From Chitinophaga eiseniae (GTDB lineage Bacteria; Bacteroidota; Bacteroidia; Chitinophagales; Chitinophagaceae): DNA of 64,000 nt. Location of the stretch: assembly GCF_900167135.1 (NCBI RefSeq), contig NZ_FUWZ01000002.1:62001-126000 (forward strand). The letters are read 5' to 3'. The stretch's first letter is position 1; every line of letters starts with the position of its first letter. The position numbers and the translations under genes are program-made. Below are positions 1 through 7,324 of the stretch, piece after piece. The notes beneath the pieces were generated by a model. The model was not told where the DNA came from, searched no databases, and worked only from the letters and a program-made list of their open reading frames with translations.

Positions 1-2788
1 CTGCGTCTGACTGGAAGATACCGGCAGACTGGATCAGCCAGTAGGAATAGTAAGGCTGTCCTACTTTTGAACGGTACGGGGAGAGCACTGTTCTCCAATT
101 ATCAGCATGCAACCATACGGAGTTAGGGTTTTCGTCAATTTCTACCACGCGGTTTTTGAGTGTGGCGATATTAGCGTTCAGGTTATACCCTACCTGACCG
201 ATTTTATCCTGCCAGCCTACTGCTACTTCAAAGCCTTTGTTACCAATTTTACCTTGGTTGATCAGTGGTGCGGACAATCCGAAGGTGGCCGGCCAGTAAG
301 TATCCTGTTGTTTGATCAGGTTGTAAGTCAGTTTATCAAAATAATCAGCCGTGATGGTGAGACGTTGTTTCAGCAGGGCGATATCGATACCGATGTCCGT
401 CTGCTGGGAGGTTTCCCAGGTAAGGGTAGGATTAAATTGTTTGTCGATGTACAGGGCGTTGGACAGCGGAGCGCCGTTGCCTACCTGGTAGGTGAAGTCG
501 TTCGCGAGCAGCGGATAAGGATAGTTGATAAACACGGACTGCATGTTACCGATACGTCCCCAGCTGGCGCGGATTTTCAGCAGGTCAACAGCCGGTAAGC
601 TGAAGAAGGGTTCTGAGCTGATTTTCCATGCTCCGGTAACACCGGGAAAATCCAGTGCGCGATAACCTGCCGGAAGCCGGCCGGCAATATCACGGCGATA
701 GCTACCGGTTACAAAGTAACGATCGGCCCAGCTATAGGAAATCCTTCCCACGTAGGAAACGTTCCTGTCTTTCCATTCTCCGTCAGTCGGACGGTCCTGA
801 TCAAACACTGAAGCCAGCGACATGAAACGCGCCCAGTCGGATTCATTTTCAAATCCTCTGGCAGCGATGGCGAAGTTGCGATTACCGGTCTCCTGTCCTG
901 TCATAGACAGCATAGCGCCGATATTGTGTTTCTTAATGATCTTGTTGTAGTTGAGGGTATTTTCCCACAGCCAGTTGTAGTCTCTGTTAGTAGCATAAGA
1001 CAGCTTGTTCTGTGCGTTGGATTTACCGGGTTCCAGCCTTCTGGGTTCAAAGTTTTTCCAGAGGCCGTCGGTCTGGCGGTAAGAGAAACGGGATATGTAG
1101 GAGAGGCCGGGAAGGATGTCGGAGACGGTCAGTTCGGTCACAGACTGCAGATCGCTCTTCTTATTGTAAGGCTGGTTACGCAGCAGGGTGGCCACGGGGT
1201 TTACCACGTCGCCATGGATACCGAGGTATTTGGAATCTACGGGACCTACGCCGCCGAAGGAGCCATCCGCATAGTAAGGGGTGGCAGAGCGGGGCATATA
1301 GATAGCGGAGAGGATAACGCCGGTATAACCGCTGGAGGTTTCCGCATCGCGGTTATCGTTATTGTTCCAGAAGATGTCCTGGCGCAGTTTTACATGCTTT
1401 GACAGCTCGTAGTTGGCGTTGAAGCGAAGGGAAATATTTTTGTTGTAGGTGTTCAGCAGTGTTCCTTCTTCATTTTCGTAGCGTGCCTGGAACAGGGTGG
1501 AGAATTTATCCGATCCTGCGTTTACGCTGATGTTATGCCGTTGCATGATACCGGTGCGGAATATTTCCTTCATCCAGTTGGTGCGGGTCACCTGTGCATA
1601 GGGGTTGAGAGAAGCGTCCCATCCCGGTAACGGCGGTTTTCCTGCGTTGGCATAAGCCAGGTTGGATACTTTGGCTTCGTCTTCCGCGCTGAGCGACTGG
1701 AGGGTGCGCCACGCCTGTTTAGCGCCGACAAAACCGGTGTATTGCACCTGCGGCAGGCCTTTGGCAGCCTGGCGGGTAGTGATGAGGATAACGCCTGCAG
1801 AACCGGCGAAAGCACCGTAAATAGCCGAAGACGCGGCGTCTTTCAACACGGTGATAGATTCTACGTCGGCGGGGTTGTAAGGGGCGTTAGGCACACCGTC
1901 TACCACGTACAACACGCTTTCTTTTCCGCGGGAGCCCATACCCCGGATCACCACATTATTGGAATTGCTGGTATGGCCACCGTTGCTGACAACAGTGATG
2001 CCTGGCACTTTGCCCTGGATCATGTTACCAACGTCCATTACAGGGCGTTCCTTGATCTGTTTCATATCCGGCACTGTCGCTACCGCGGCGGAGAGGTCAC
2101 TTTTTTTTGCGGTACCGTAACCGATGACCACCACTTCGTCCAGCGCAGTGTTCCCGTTTTTCATCACGAGGTTGAGCGTGTTGCCGCTGCCCGGTGTGAG
2201 CTCGGTGGTCTGGTAGCCTACATAGCTGAAGCTGATGATGGGGTTTTCGGTGTCGATGGTGAGTTCATAGCGTCCGTCCGCGTCGGTGATGGCCCTGTTT
2301 TTAGTGCCTTTCACCCATACCGTGACACCGGGAATAGGTTCATTGTTCTCCGTTGTAACACGACCGGTGATACGGCGTGCCACCACCTGTTTACCGTTCT
2401 GGGAAGCTTCTTGCTGCTGTTGTGCGCGGCGCAGCAGGATCGCTTTGTCATTCACGCTGTATTCAATGCCGGACTGGTTCTGAAGCAGGTGCAGTGCTTC
2501 ATTCAGGGTGATGTTGTTGGCTTTGAAGTCGCGGATCAGGATGTTGTCAAAATCCTGTTTGACATAATTAAAGGTAAAGCTGCTTTGATTGCTTAATGCT
2601 TTTAGCACCTGCGATAAAGAAGCGTTGGACATGTCCAGCTTTACTTTTTCGTTGAGACTGTTTTGCCGGCCGAAACCGATGGTGGCAGGGAGCAGGCAGC
2701 AGCCCAGCAACAGGAAGCGTTTCATCCCTGACATGGTAAGCCCGCCGCTGCGGACCTGATGGTCCGAGACTGTAGATTTCCTTTTCAT
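1..2788 (-). CDS. SusC/RagA family TonB-linked outer membrane receptor, STN type (3' end outside window)
   Basis: Outer-membrane active transporter that imports a ligand using TonB energy. I read it from an ATG at 2788 (protein starts MKRKSTVSDH) and the frame stays open to base 1, about 929 codons; the C-terminus is cut by the window edge. Order of domains: signal segment (LLLGCCLLPA), STN domain (residues about 50-115, including KALSNQSSFTFNYV), carboxypeptidase-like beta-sandwich (GRVTTENNEPIPGVTVWVKG), linker ending DEVVVIGYGT, plug domain with VLKDAASSAIYG, then barrel. An STN domain is the signalling extension of receptors that talk to a FecR anti-sigma factor, which matches the upstream FecR and sigma genes. 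It starts 30 bp after the FecR stop codon. No SusD partner is visible; it would lie beyond the left edge. Confidence 0.93.
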   Translation of the reverse strand, partial: MKRKSTVSDHQVRSGGLTMSGMKRFLLLGCCLLPATIGFGRQNSLNEKVKLDMSNASLSQVLKALSNQSSFTFNYVKQDFDNILIRDFKANNITLNEALHLLQNQSGIEYSVNDKAILLRRAQQQQEASQNGKQVVARRITGRVTTENNEPIPGVTVWVKGTKNRAITDADGRYELTIDTENPIISFSYVGYQTTELTPGSGNTLNLVMKNGNTALDEVVVIGYGTAKKSDLSAAVATVPDMKQIKERPVMDVGNMIQGKVPGITVVSNGGHTSNSNNVVIRGMGSRGKESVLYVVDGVPNAPYNPADVESITVLKDAASSAIYGAFAGSAGVILITTRQAAKGLPQVQYTGFVGAKQAWRTLQSLSAEDEAKVSNLAYANAGKPPLPGWDASLNPYAQVTRTNWMKEIFRTGIMQRHNISVNAGSDKFSTLFQARYENEEGTLLNTYNKNISLRFNANYELSKHVKLRQDIFWNNNDNRDAETSSGYTGVILSAIYMPRSATPYYADGSFGGVGPVDSKYLGIHGDVVNPVATLLRNQPYNKKSDLQSVTELTVSDILPGLSYISRFSYRQTDGLWKNFEPRRLEPGKSNAQNKLSYATNRDYNWLWENTLNYNKIIKKHNIGAMLSMTGQETGNRNFAIAARGFENESDWARFMSLASVFDQDRPTDGEWKDRNVSYVGRISYSWADRYFVTGSYRRDIAGRLPAGYRALDFPGVTGAWKISSEPFFSLPAVDLLKIRASWGRIGNMQSVFINYPYPLLANDFTYQVGNGAPLSNALYIDKQFNPTLTWETSQQTDIGIDIALLKQRLTITADYFDKLTYNLIKQQDTYWPATFGLSAPLINQGKIGNKGFEVAVGWQDKIGQVGYNLNANIATLKNRVVEIDENPNSVWLHADNWRTVLSPYRSKVGQPYYSYWLIQSAGIFQSDA

Positions 2789-2818
2789 AATAATTGTTTT
2801 TCGGAGTGTTGTAGCTTT

Positions 2819-3892
2819 TTAAAAAATGGTCACCTCTCTACCTGAAATTTTATACTGTTTACGACTGATATAACAAATATTGTCCAGCATTCCTGTGAAA
2901 CTGTCTGTTTTGAACATCACGGTAATATTTTTATCTATCCCTTGTTGGTTTTTCCAGCTGGCGGAGTAGCCGTAGCGGTCGCAGAGCCTTTCCACTGCAT
3001 CTTTCAGCGGGATATCGGCAGCGGTGAAAGCCCCGTCTTTCCAGGCGGCTACTTTAGCGGCGTCGGTTTCACTGACCTGCAAAAGGGTATCGCTGGCGTT
3101 GCAGGCGGCAGCATAGCCGGGCTGCAGTATCAGCGGGCGGGCGTTGCGCGGGTGCGCTTTGACCTGTACTTTGCCCTGCAGCAGCGACACACGGGTATTT
3201 CTTTCGCTGGCGTAGGCTTCTACATTGAACCGGGTGCCCAATACCTGGATGGCCATATCACGGGTATGTACCACAAAGGGATTTCCGGCGCTGGCATGCA
3301 CATCAAAGAAACCTTCGCCGGTGAGGGTAACGCTGCGTTCCTGCCGGTTAAAATCCTTTTTCCAGGCTACGGAAGCATGTGCGTTTAACCATACCTGAGA
3401 GCTGTCTGGCAATGTTACCTTTTTGATACCGGCCGTTTCGTTGGTGACGGTCACCATACCGGCCAATGCAGGCAGGAGGGGTCGGTCTCCCTGTTGTTGC
3501 TGCCACAACCAGCCAGCGCCGCCCAGCAGCACGATACTGGCTGCCGCGGCCCATCGCCACCAACCCCGGGATGCTAACCGCGGACCCGGTTGCTGTGCCG
3601 GTGCGTTATCCACAGGGGGCTGTCCGGAGGGATGGTCTGCCGGCTGTATGCTACCGTAGCCGACCATATGCTGTGGCTGCCCGGATGCATCATCTGCCGG
3701 CAACGTACTCCGGAAGCCCGCCAGGAACTGTTGCCGCCGAAGGTCTGCTTCCAGGCCTTCCAGGTCGACAGGCGTCCCCGCTCCCAGACCGTTATACCAT
3801 TTGTCCAGGACCGCCAGCTCTTCAGGGGTACATTTCCCTGCATGAAATTTTTCTAACAGGGCCTGTGCCCCGGGATAATTTTGCGGTGTCAT
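2819..3892 (-). CDS. FecR family anti-sigma factor
   Basis: Inner-membrane sensor that holds the neighbouring ECF sigma factor until the outer-membrane receptor signals through its STN domain. It has 357 residues: an N-terminal cytoplasmic region of about 105 residues, one membrane helix (WWRWAAAASIVLLGG), then a periplasmic FecR domain beginning near VTVTNETAGIKKVTLPDSSQVWLNAHA and containing EGFFDVHASAGNPFVVHT and VLGTRFNVEAY. The C-terminal part (KDAVERLCDRYGYSASW) matches the DUF4974/STN-like end usual in Bacteroidota FecR proteins. It lies between the sigma gene (46 bp upstream) and the SusC gene (30 bp downstream), so the three are probably one operon. The ATG at 3892 follows a normal-length gap and no better start is visible. 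Confidence 0.93.
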   Translation of the reverse strand: MTPQNYPGAQALLEKFHAGKCTPEELAVLDKWYNGLGAGTPVDLEGLEADLRRQQFLAGFRSTLPADDASGQPQHMVGYGSIQPADHPSGQPPVDNAPAQQPGPRLASRGWWRWAAAASIVLLGGAGWLWQQQQGDRPLLPALAGMVTVTNETAGIKKVTLPDSSQVWLNAHASVAWKKDFNRQERSVTLTGEGFFDVHASAGNPFVVHTRDMAIQVLGTRFNVEAYASERNTRVSLLQGKVQVKAHPRNARPLILQPGYAAACNASDTLLQVSETDAAKVAAWKDGAFTAADIPLKDAVERLCDRYGYSASWKNQQGIDKNITVMFKTDSFTGMLDNICYISRKQYKISGREVTIF

Positions 3893-3938
3893 CTACTTAA
3901 GAATACCCGATGCGAAAGAAATGTTAACTCAGCCAACG

Positions 3939-4529
3939 TTAAGAAATTGTAAACAGCATCCAGGCGGATACGAGGCTGACCGACAGGGAAGGATTAGCTT
4001 TAATATGTGTCTTTACCTGCTTCAGGGCACGGCAATACAACACACGGGCGGAGGCGGCGTCTATATCCAGGATACCGGCGATCTGCTGGTAGGAATAATG
4101 ATGACGGACCCGCAGCGTCATCAGCTGCTGCTGGCTGGGCGACAGGGTGTCCAGCGCTTCGTTGAGAATGGCTTCCTGCAGGCCATACCGGTCTTCCTGG
4201 GCAAAAATACCCGGTGTCTCCAGCGAATCATTCAATAATGTTTCCAGCTGTTTAAGGTGCGCCTGGTAACGGCCTTCGGTACGATAATATTTAAATATAC
4301 GGAGCTTAAGGGCATGCAGAAGGTAATACTCAAGACCTTCATCTTTAGGAGCGGTTTCCCATTTCTCCCACAGGGAAAGAAATATGTCCTGCACGATATC
4401 AAACGCGTCGTGTGCATTCGTTTTGGCCACAGCAATGGCCAGCAGCTTGTTCCAGTAAACACCCACAGATTGCTCAAAATCGGCCACGGCGCCGGCTTTA
4501 CAGGAATTGATTGGTTTATGCACGGTCAT
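3939..4529 (-). CDS. ECF-type RNA polymerase sigma-70 factor
   Basis: Alternative sigma factor of 196 residues, the normal ECF size. Region 2 is seen at FEQSVGVYWNKLLAIAVAKTNAHDAFDIVQDIFLSLWEKW (about residues 19-58, with the DxVQDIFLxLWE core) and region 4 at LDTLSPSQQQLMTLRVRHHYSYQQIAGILDIDAASARVLYCRALKQ (about residues 127-172, helix-turn-helix). It is the first gene of a sigma/FecR/SusC set on the minus strand, so it is expected to transcribe the SusC operon when the receptor is occupied. The divergent gene begins at 4736, leaving about 200 bp for promoters. I saw no clear TAnnTTTG box directly upstream; an ECF-specific promoter would not look like one. Confidence 0.92.
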   Translation of the reverse strand: MTVHKPINSCKAGAVADFEQSVGVYWNKLLAIAVAKTNAHDAFDIVQDIFLSLWEKWETAPKDEGLEYYLLHALKLRIFKYYRTEGRYQAHLKQLETLLNDSLETPGIFAQEDRYGLQEAILNEALDTLSPSQQQLMTLRVRHHYSYQQIAGILDIDAASARVLYCRALKQVKTHIKANPSLSVSLVSAWMLFTIS

Positions 4530-4735
4530 AACTAGTGAATATAACAGTCTCTACAAAAGTAATCGTTCAATATTACGTGGATATTAATTCTCGCAGCAGG
4601 ACAGGCTTTTCCCGAATATATGTTACAACACCTGCTTTTTTTGGTTGACATGTCGTTGTATCGAATATAATTCTGTTTTTTGAAAAAAGAAATACCCTTT
4701 TGGCCGGTTACCTTTATTATTGTAAACTACACAGG

Positions 4736-5791
4736 ATGGAATACGACGTAATTATCATTGGTGGCGGCCAGAGCGCGCTCGCCGTAGCTTACTACCTCCG
4801 GCGCACCTCCCAGCGGTTTCTCCTGCTCGACGGGGAAGCGCATCCGGGAGGTTCCTGGCAGCATGGCTGGCATTCCCTGTCCCTTTTCTCTCCGGCGCTA
4901 TGGAGCTCATTGCCCGGCGTGCTGATGCCTGGCGGGCAGCAGTACTACCCCTCCCGTGATGAAACGATTCAATATCTGCGGGCGTATGAAGACCGTTACC
5001 AGTTTCCCGTACAAAGACCGGTGAAAGTGCTGTCCGTAGAGAAAGATGCTGATGGCTACCGCTTGCAGACCACGGCTGGCGACTACCGCACCCGTGCGGT
5101 GGTCAGCGCCACCGGCAGCTTCGTCAACCCCTACTTTCCGGATATCCCGGGGAAAGAACGTTTCCGCGGCACCCTCCTGCACTCTTCCCGGTACCAGTCG
5201 CCCTACACGTTCCGCGGCCAGCGGGTGGCCGTAGTGGGCGAAGGCAACTCCGGCGCGCAGATACTGGCCGACCTGGCGCCCGTAGCCGATACCCTGTGGA
5301 TCACCCGGCAGCCCCCCTCCTTCCTGCCGGACCATATAGATGGTAAATACCTTTTTGACGCCGCCACCATGCAATATGAAGCCATGCAACAAGGCAAGGA
5401 CTTTCAGCGGCCCTCCCTCGGGCAGATCGTGATGGTGCCAGCCGTAAAAGCGGCCAGGGACAGCGGTGTTTATCAACATTACCTGCCTGCCTTCGATTAT
5501 TTTTATGAAGATGGTATTGCGTGGGAGAACGGACAAAAAGAAGCCGTCGATACCGTTATCTTCTGCACCGGCTTCCGGCCCGCGCTGGAGCATCTGCGGC
5601 CGCTGGGCATCATGCAGCCCAATGGCAAAATCAATACCCGTGGTACCATGGCCACAGACATGCCCGGATTATGGCTGGTAGGATACGGCCAGTGGACCGG
5701 CTTCGCCTCCGCCACCCTGATCGGGGTGGGCAGAACAGCACGAAAAACAGCGGAAGAACTGATCGCTTACCTGGAAAACGCTCAAGGATAA
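4736..5791 (+). CDS. FAD-dependent monooxygenase-like oxidoreductase (YhiN/CzcO-like, putative)
   Basis: Flavoprotein of the FMO/Baeyer-Villiger type, about 351 residues. The frame opens at 4700, but I choose the ATG at 4736 because it puts the Rossmann beta-strand at the very N-terminus (MEYDVIIIGGGQSALAVAYYL, GxGxxA fold for FAD). A second dinucleotide motif (VAVVGEGNSGAQILADLA, about residues 160-177) should bind NADPH. GSWQHGWHSLSLFSP and the C-terminal ATG-like segment VIFCTGFRPALEHL are further family signs. Such proteins oxidise small soft nucleophiles or are annotated as CzcO-like cation-resistance proteins; the substrate cannot be read from sequence. It is monocistronic in appearance, divergent from the sigma factor. 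Confidence 0.85.
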   Translation: MEYDVIIIGGGQSALAVAYYLRRTSQRFLLLDGEAHPGGSWQHGWHSLSLFSPALWSSLPGVLMPGGQQYYPSRDETIQYLRAYEDRYQFPVQRPVKVLSVEKDADGYRLQTTAGDYRTRAVVSATGSFVNPYFPDIPGKERFRGTLLHSSRYQSPYTFRGQRVAVVGEGNSGAQILADLAPVADTLWITRQPPSFLPDHIDGKYLFDAATMQYEAMQQGKDFQRPSLGQIVMVPAVKAARDSGVYQHYLPAFDYFYEDGIAWENGQKEAVDTVIFCTGFRPALEHLRPLGIMQPNGKINTRGTMATDMPGLWLVGYGQWTGFASATLIGVGRTARKTAEELIAYLENAQG

Positions 5792-5861
5792 ACAAAAAAG
5801 GTTGGCGTAAAATGCCTCCTGTTTGCCGCTATCACACACCATCTATCCGGACAAGTCGCCG

Positions 5862-5869
5862 TAAGTTTG
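5862..5869 (+). promoter_or_regulatory. TAnnTTTG-type -7 box upstream of the SRPBCC gene
   Basis: TAAGTTTG matches the Bacteroidota -7 consensus TAnnTTTG and lies 43 bp before the ATG at 5912. I found no convincing TTG at the -33 position, so this is a candidate only. Confidence 0.45.
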
Positions 5870-5911
5870 TATTGTCAACAACAAACAAAAAAAATCTAAA
5901 ATACTTATATC

Positions 5912-6337
5912 ATGACAACCGCAAATCAGACTACCATTACCGTAGAAAGCACTATCAACGCCCCTATTGAAAAAGTATGGCAATACTGGAACGCTCCGGA
6001 ACACATCACCCAATGGTGTGCAGCATCCGACGACTGGCACGCACCCGAGGCTTCCAACGATCTGCGTACCGGCGGTAAATTCAGCACTACCATGGCTGCT
6101 AAAGACGGCAGCTTCAGCTTCGATTTCGGCGGCGAATACACTGAAGTGAAAGAACACGAACTGATCACTTATCAGCTCGGCGACAACCGCCGCGTAAAGA
6201 TCATCTTCAACAGCTACGGTGATACTACCCATATTACCGAAACTTTTGATCCTGAAAACACCAACTCGCCGGAAATGCAACAGGCTGGCTGGCAGGCTAT
6301 CCTGGACAACTTCCGCAAGTACACCGAAAATAACTAA
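5912..6337 (+). CDS. SRPBCC / AHSA1-like START-domain protein
   Basis: Small soluble protein of 141 residues that is a single helix-grip (Bet v1-like) domain. The N-terminal beta strand ITVESTINAPIEKVWQYWNAPEHITQWCAASDDWHAPEA is the typical AHSA1 opening; the end (ESTFDPENTNSPEMQQAGWQAILDNFRKYTEN region) is the long C-terminal helix. Family members bind hydrophobic ligands; the group resembling this one is common in Bacteroidota and has no fixed function. It follows the monooxygenase by 120 bp, with its own candidate promoter, and is closed by a strong hairpin terminator at 6351-6383. Confidence 0.88.
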   Translation: MTTANQTTITVESTINAPIEKVWQYWNAPEHITQWCAASDDWHAPEASNDLRTGGKFSTTMAAKDGSFSFDFGGEYTEVKEHELITYQLGDNRRVKIIFNSYGDTTHITETFDPENTNSPEMQQAGWQAILDNFRKYTENN

Positions 6338-6350
6338 GCGTAATTTATAT

Positions 6351-6383
6351 CAGGCCGGGGCGTAAGCGCTCCGGCCTGTTTTT
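6351..6383 (+). terminator. Rho-independent terminator after the SRPBCC gene
   Basis: Arms CAGGCCGG (6351-6358) and CCGGCCTG (6371-6378) with an inner GCG/CGC pairing, followed by TTTTTG. It sits between two convergent genes. Confidence 0.8.
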
Positions 6384-6387
6384 GATC

Positions 6388-7140
6388 TTACATCATTGTC
6401 TTCAGTAACTTCCGCGTATAGCCGAGACCGATAGTATAGATCGCATCAAATTTACTGAAATCGAATATCCCGAATTGCCCTAATCCTTCCGGCTCGATAA
6501 AATACTCACACTGTTGTTTGCTTTTCAGCACCGGCTCCCGGATAGCCATATGCACCGTGCGTTCCATGTTGGCAAAAAAACCACCCGCAGGGTTATACGG
6601 TGTCAGCGGGTTTACATGCACGCCTATCACCCGTTTATATTTTAACAGCAGCGGTTCAACAGGCAGGTTACCGGAAAGTCCTCCGTCCACATAAGGGACC
6701 CCGTCTATGTCCACCGGGCGGAATAACATAGGAATTGTAGAAGCTGCGAGGATAGCCGGTATCAGCGGACCGCGATCGAAAATTTTCTGTTCACCGTTTG
6801 CAAAATTGGTTGCCGCCACATACAGCGGCACAGGCAACGATTCAAAAGTAGTATGCCGCAGATTTTTCTTCAGGGCCTCTTCTACTTTTTTTAACGACAA
6901 AAAACCGGCGCGCCAGTTTTTCCATTCCATGGATAACCCCAGCTTCTGCTGCCGGAATATTTCCCGGACTTCATCCGTATGAAAACCGTCGCAGATAAAT
7001 GCGGCGGCAATAGAGCCCGCACTGGTGGCTGCAATAGCTTCCGGAAAAATCTGCCGTTCGGCAAAAGCTTTCAGCACGCCTAAATGGGCATAGCCACGGG
7101 CGCCTCCCCCGGACAATACAAACGGACGTAACACAGGCAT
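6388..7140 (-). CDS. Patatin-like phospholipase family protein
   Basis: Predicted serine lipid acyl hydrolase of 250 residues. The oxyanion loop GGGARG is at residues 11-16, the nucleophile serine is Ser40 in ATSAG, and the catalytic aspartate is Asp152 in the DGG motif (VDGGLSGNLP). The usual nucleophile elbow is GxSxG; here the first glycine is alanine, a variation seen in some patatin relatives but worth noting. No signal peptide or membrane helix is visible, so it acts in the cytoplasm or at the inner face of the membrane. It is similar to the RssA/YchK type of small bacterial patatins. It is convergent with the SRPBCC gene and divergent from the FtsX permease gene. Confidence 0.9.
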   Translation of the reverse strand: MPVLRPFVLSGGGARGYAHLGVLKAFAERQIFPEAIAATSAGSIAAAFICDGFHTDEVREIFRQQKLGLSMEWKNWRAGFLSLKKVEEALKKNLRHTTFESLPVPLYVAATNFANGEQKIFDRGPLIPAILAASTIPMLFRPVDIDGVPYVDGGLSGNLPVEPLLLKYKRVIGVHVNPLTPYNPAGGFFANMERTVHMAIREPVLKSKQQCEYFIEPEGLGQFGIFDFSKFDAIYTIGLGYTRKLLKTMM

Positions 7141-7203
7141 ATGGGATGCGGTTTGATTTACACTTCAAGATAGCCAAAAAACAAACGCAGGGAAACAGGG
7201 CGT

Positions 7204-7231
7204 TGTCCGGAAACGGACAGAAAGCTGTCCG
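7204..7231 (+). promoter_or_regulatory. TGTCCG inverted/direct repeat, candidate enhancer-binding site
   Basis: TGTCCG (7204-7209), GAAA, CGGACA (7214-7219) form an inverted repeat, and a third TGTCCG follows at 7226-7231, 22 bp from the first. It lies about 80-100 bp upstream of the sigma-54-like element at 7284, the usual place for an NtrC-type activator site. Confidence 0.5.
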
Positions 7232-7283
7232 CCCGTGAACAAACCAGGACCGCTACAGCCAGTACCACCGGTCCTTTCATGGC

Positions 7284-7298
7284 TGGCAATGTTATTGT
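7284..7298 (+). promoter_or_regulatory. Candidate sigma-54 (-24/-12) promoter of the FtsX permease gene
   Basis: TGGCAATGTTATTGT matches the sigma-54 pattern TGGC...TTGC with correct spacing, except that the last base of the -12 element is T instead of C. The gene's ATG is 27 bp downstream. Confidence 0.4.
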
Positions 7299-7324
7299 GC
7301 ATTCAGGTCAACCAATATCGTCTC

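Noticed and set aside
107..2596. Several plus-strand open frames at the left edge
   Set aside because: All are antisense to the SusC gene, which reads continuously from 2788 to base 1 without a net frameshift.
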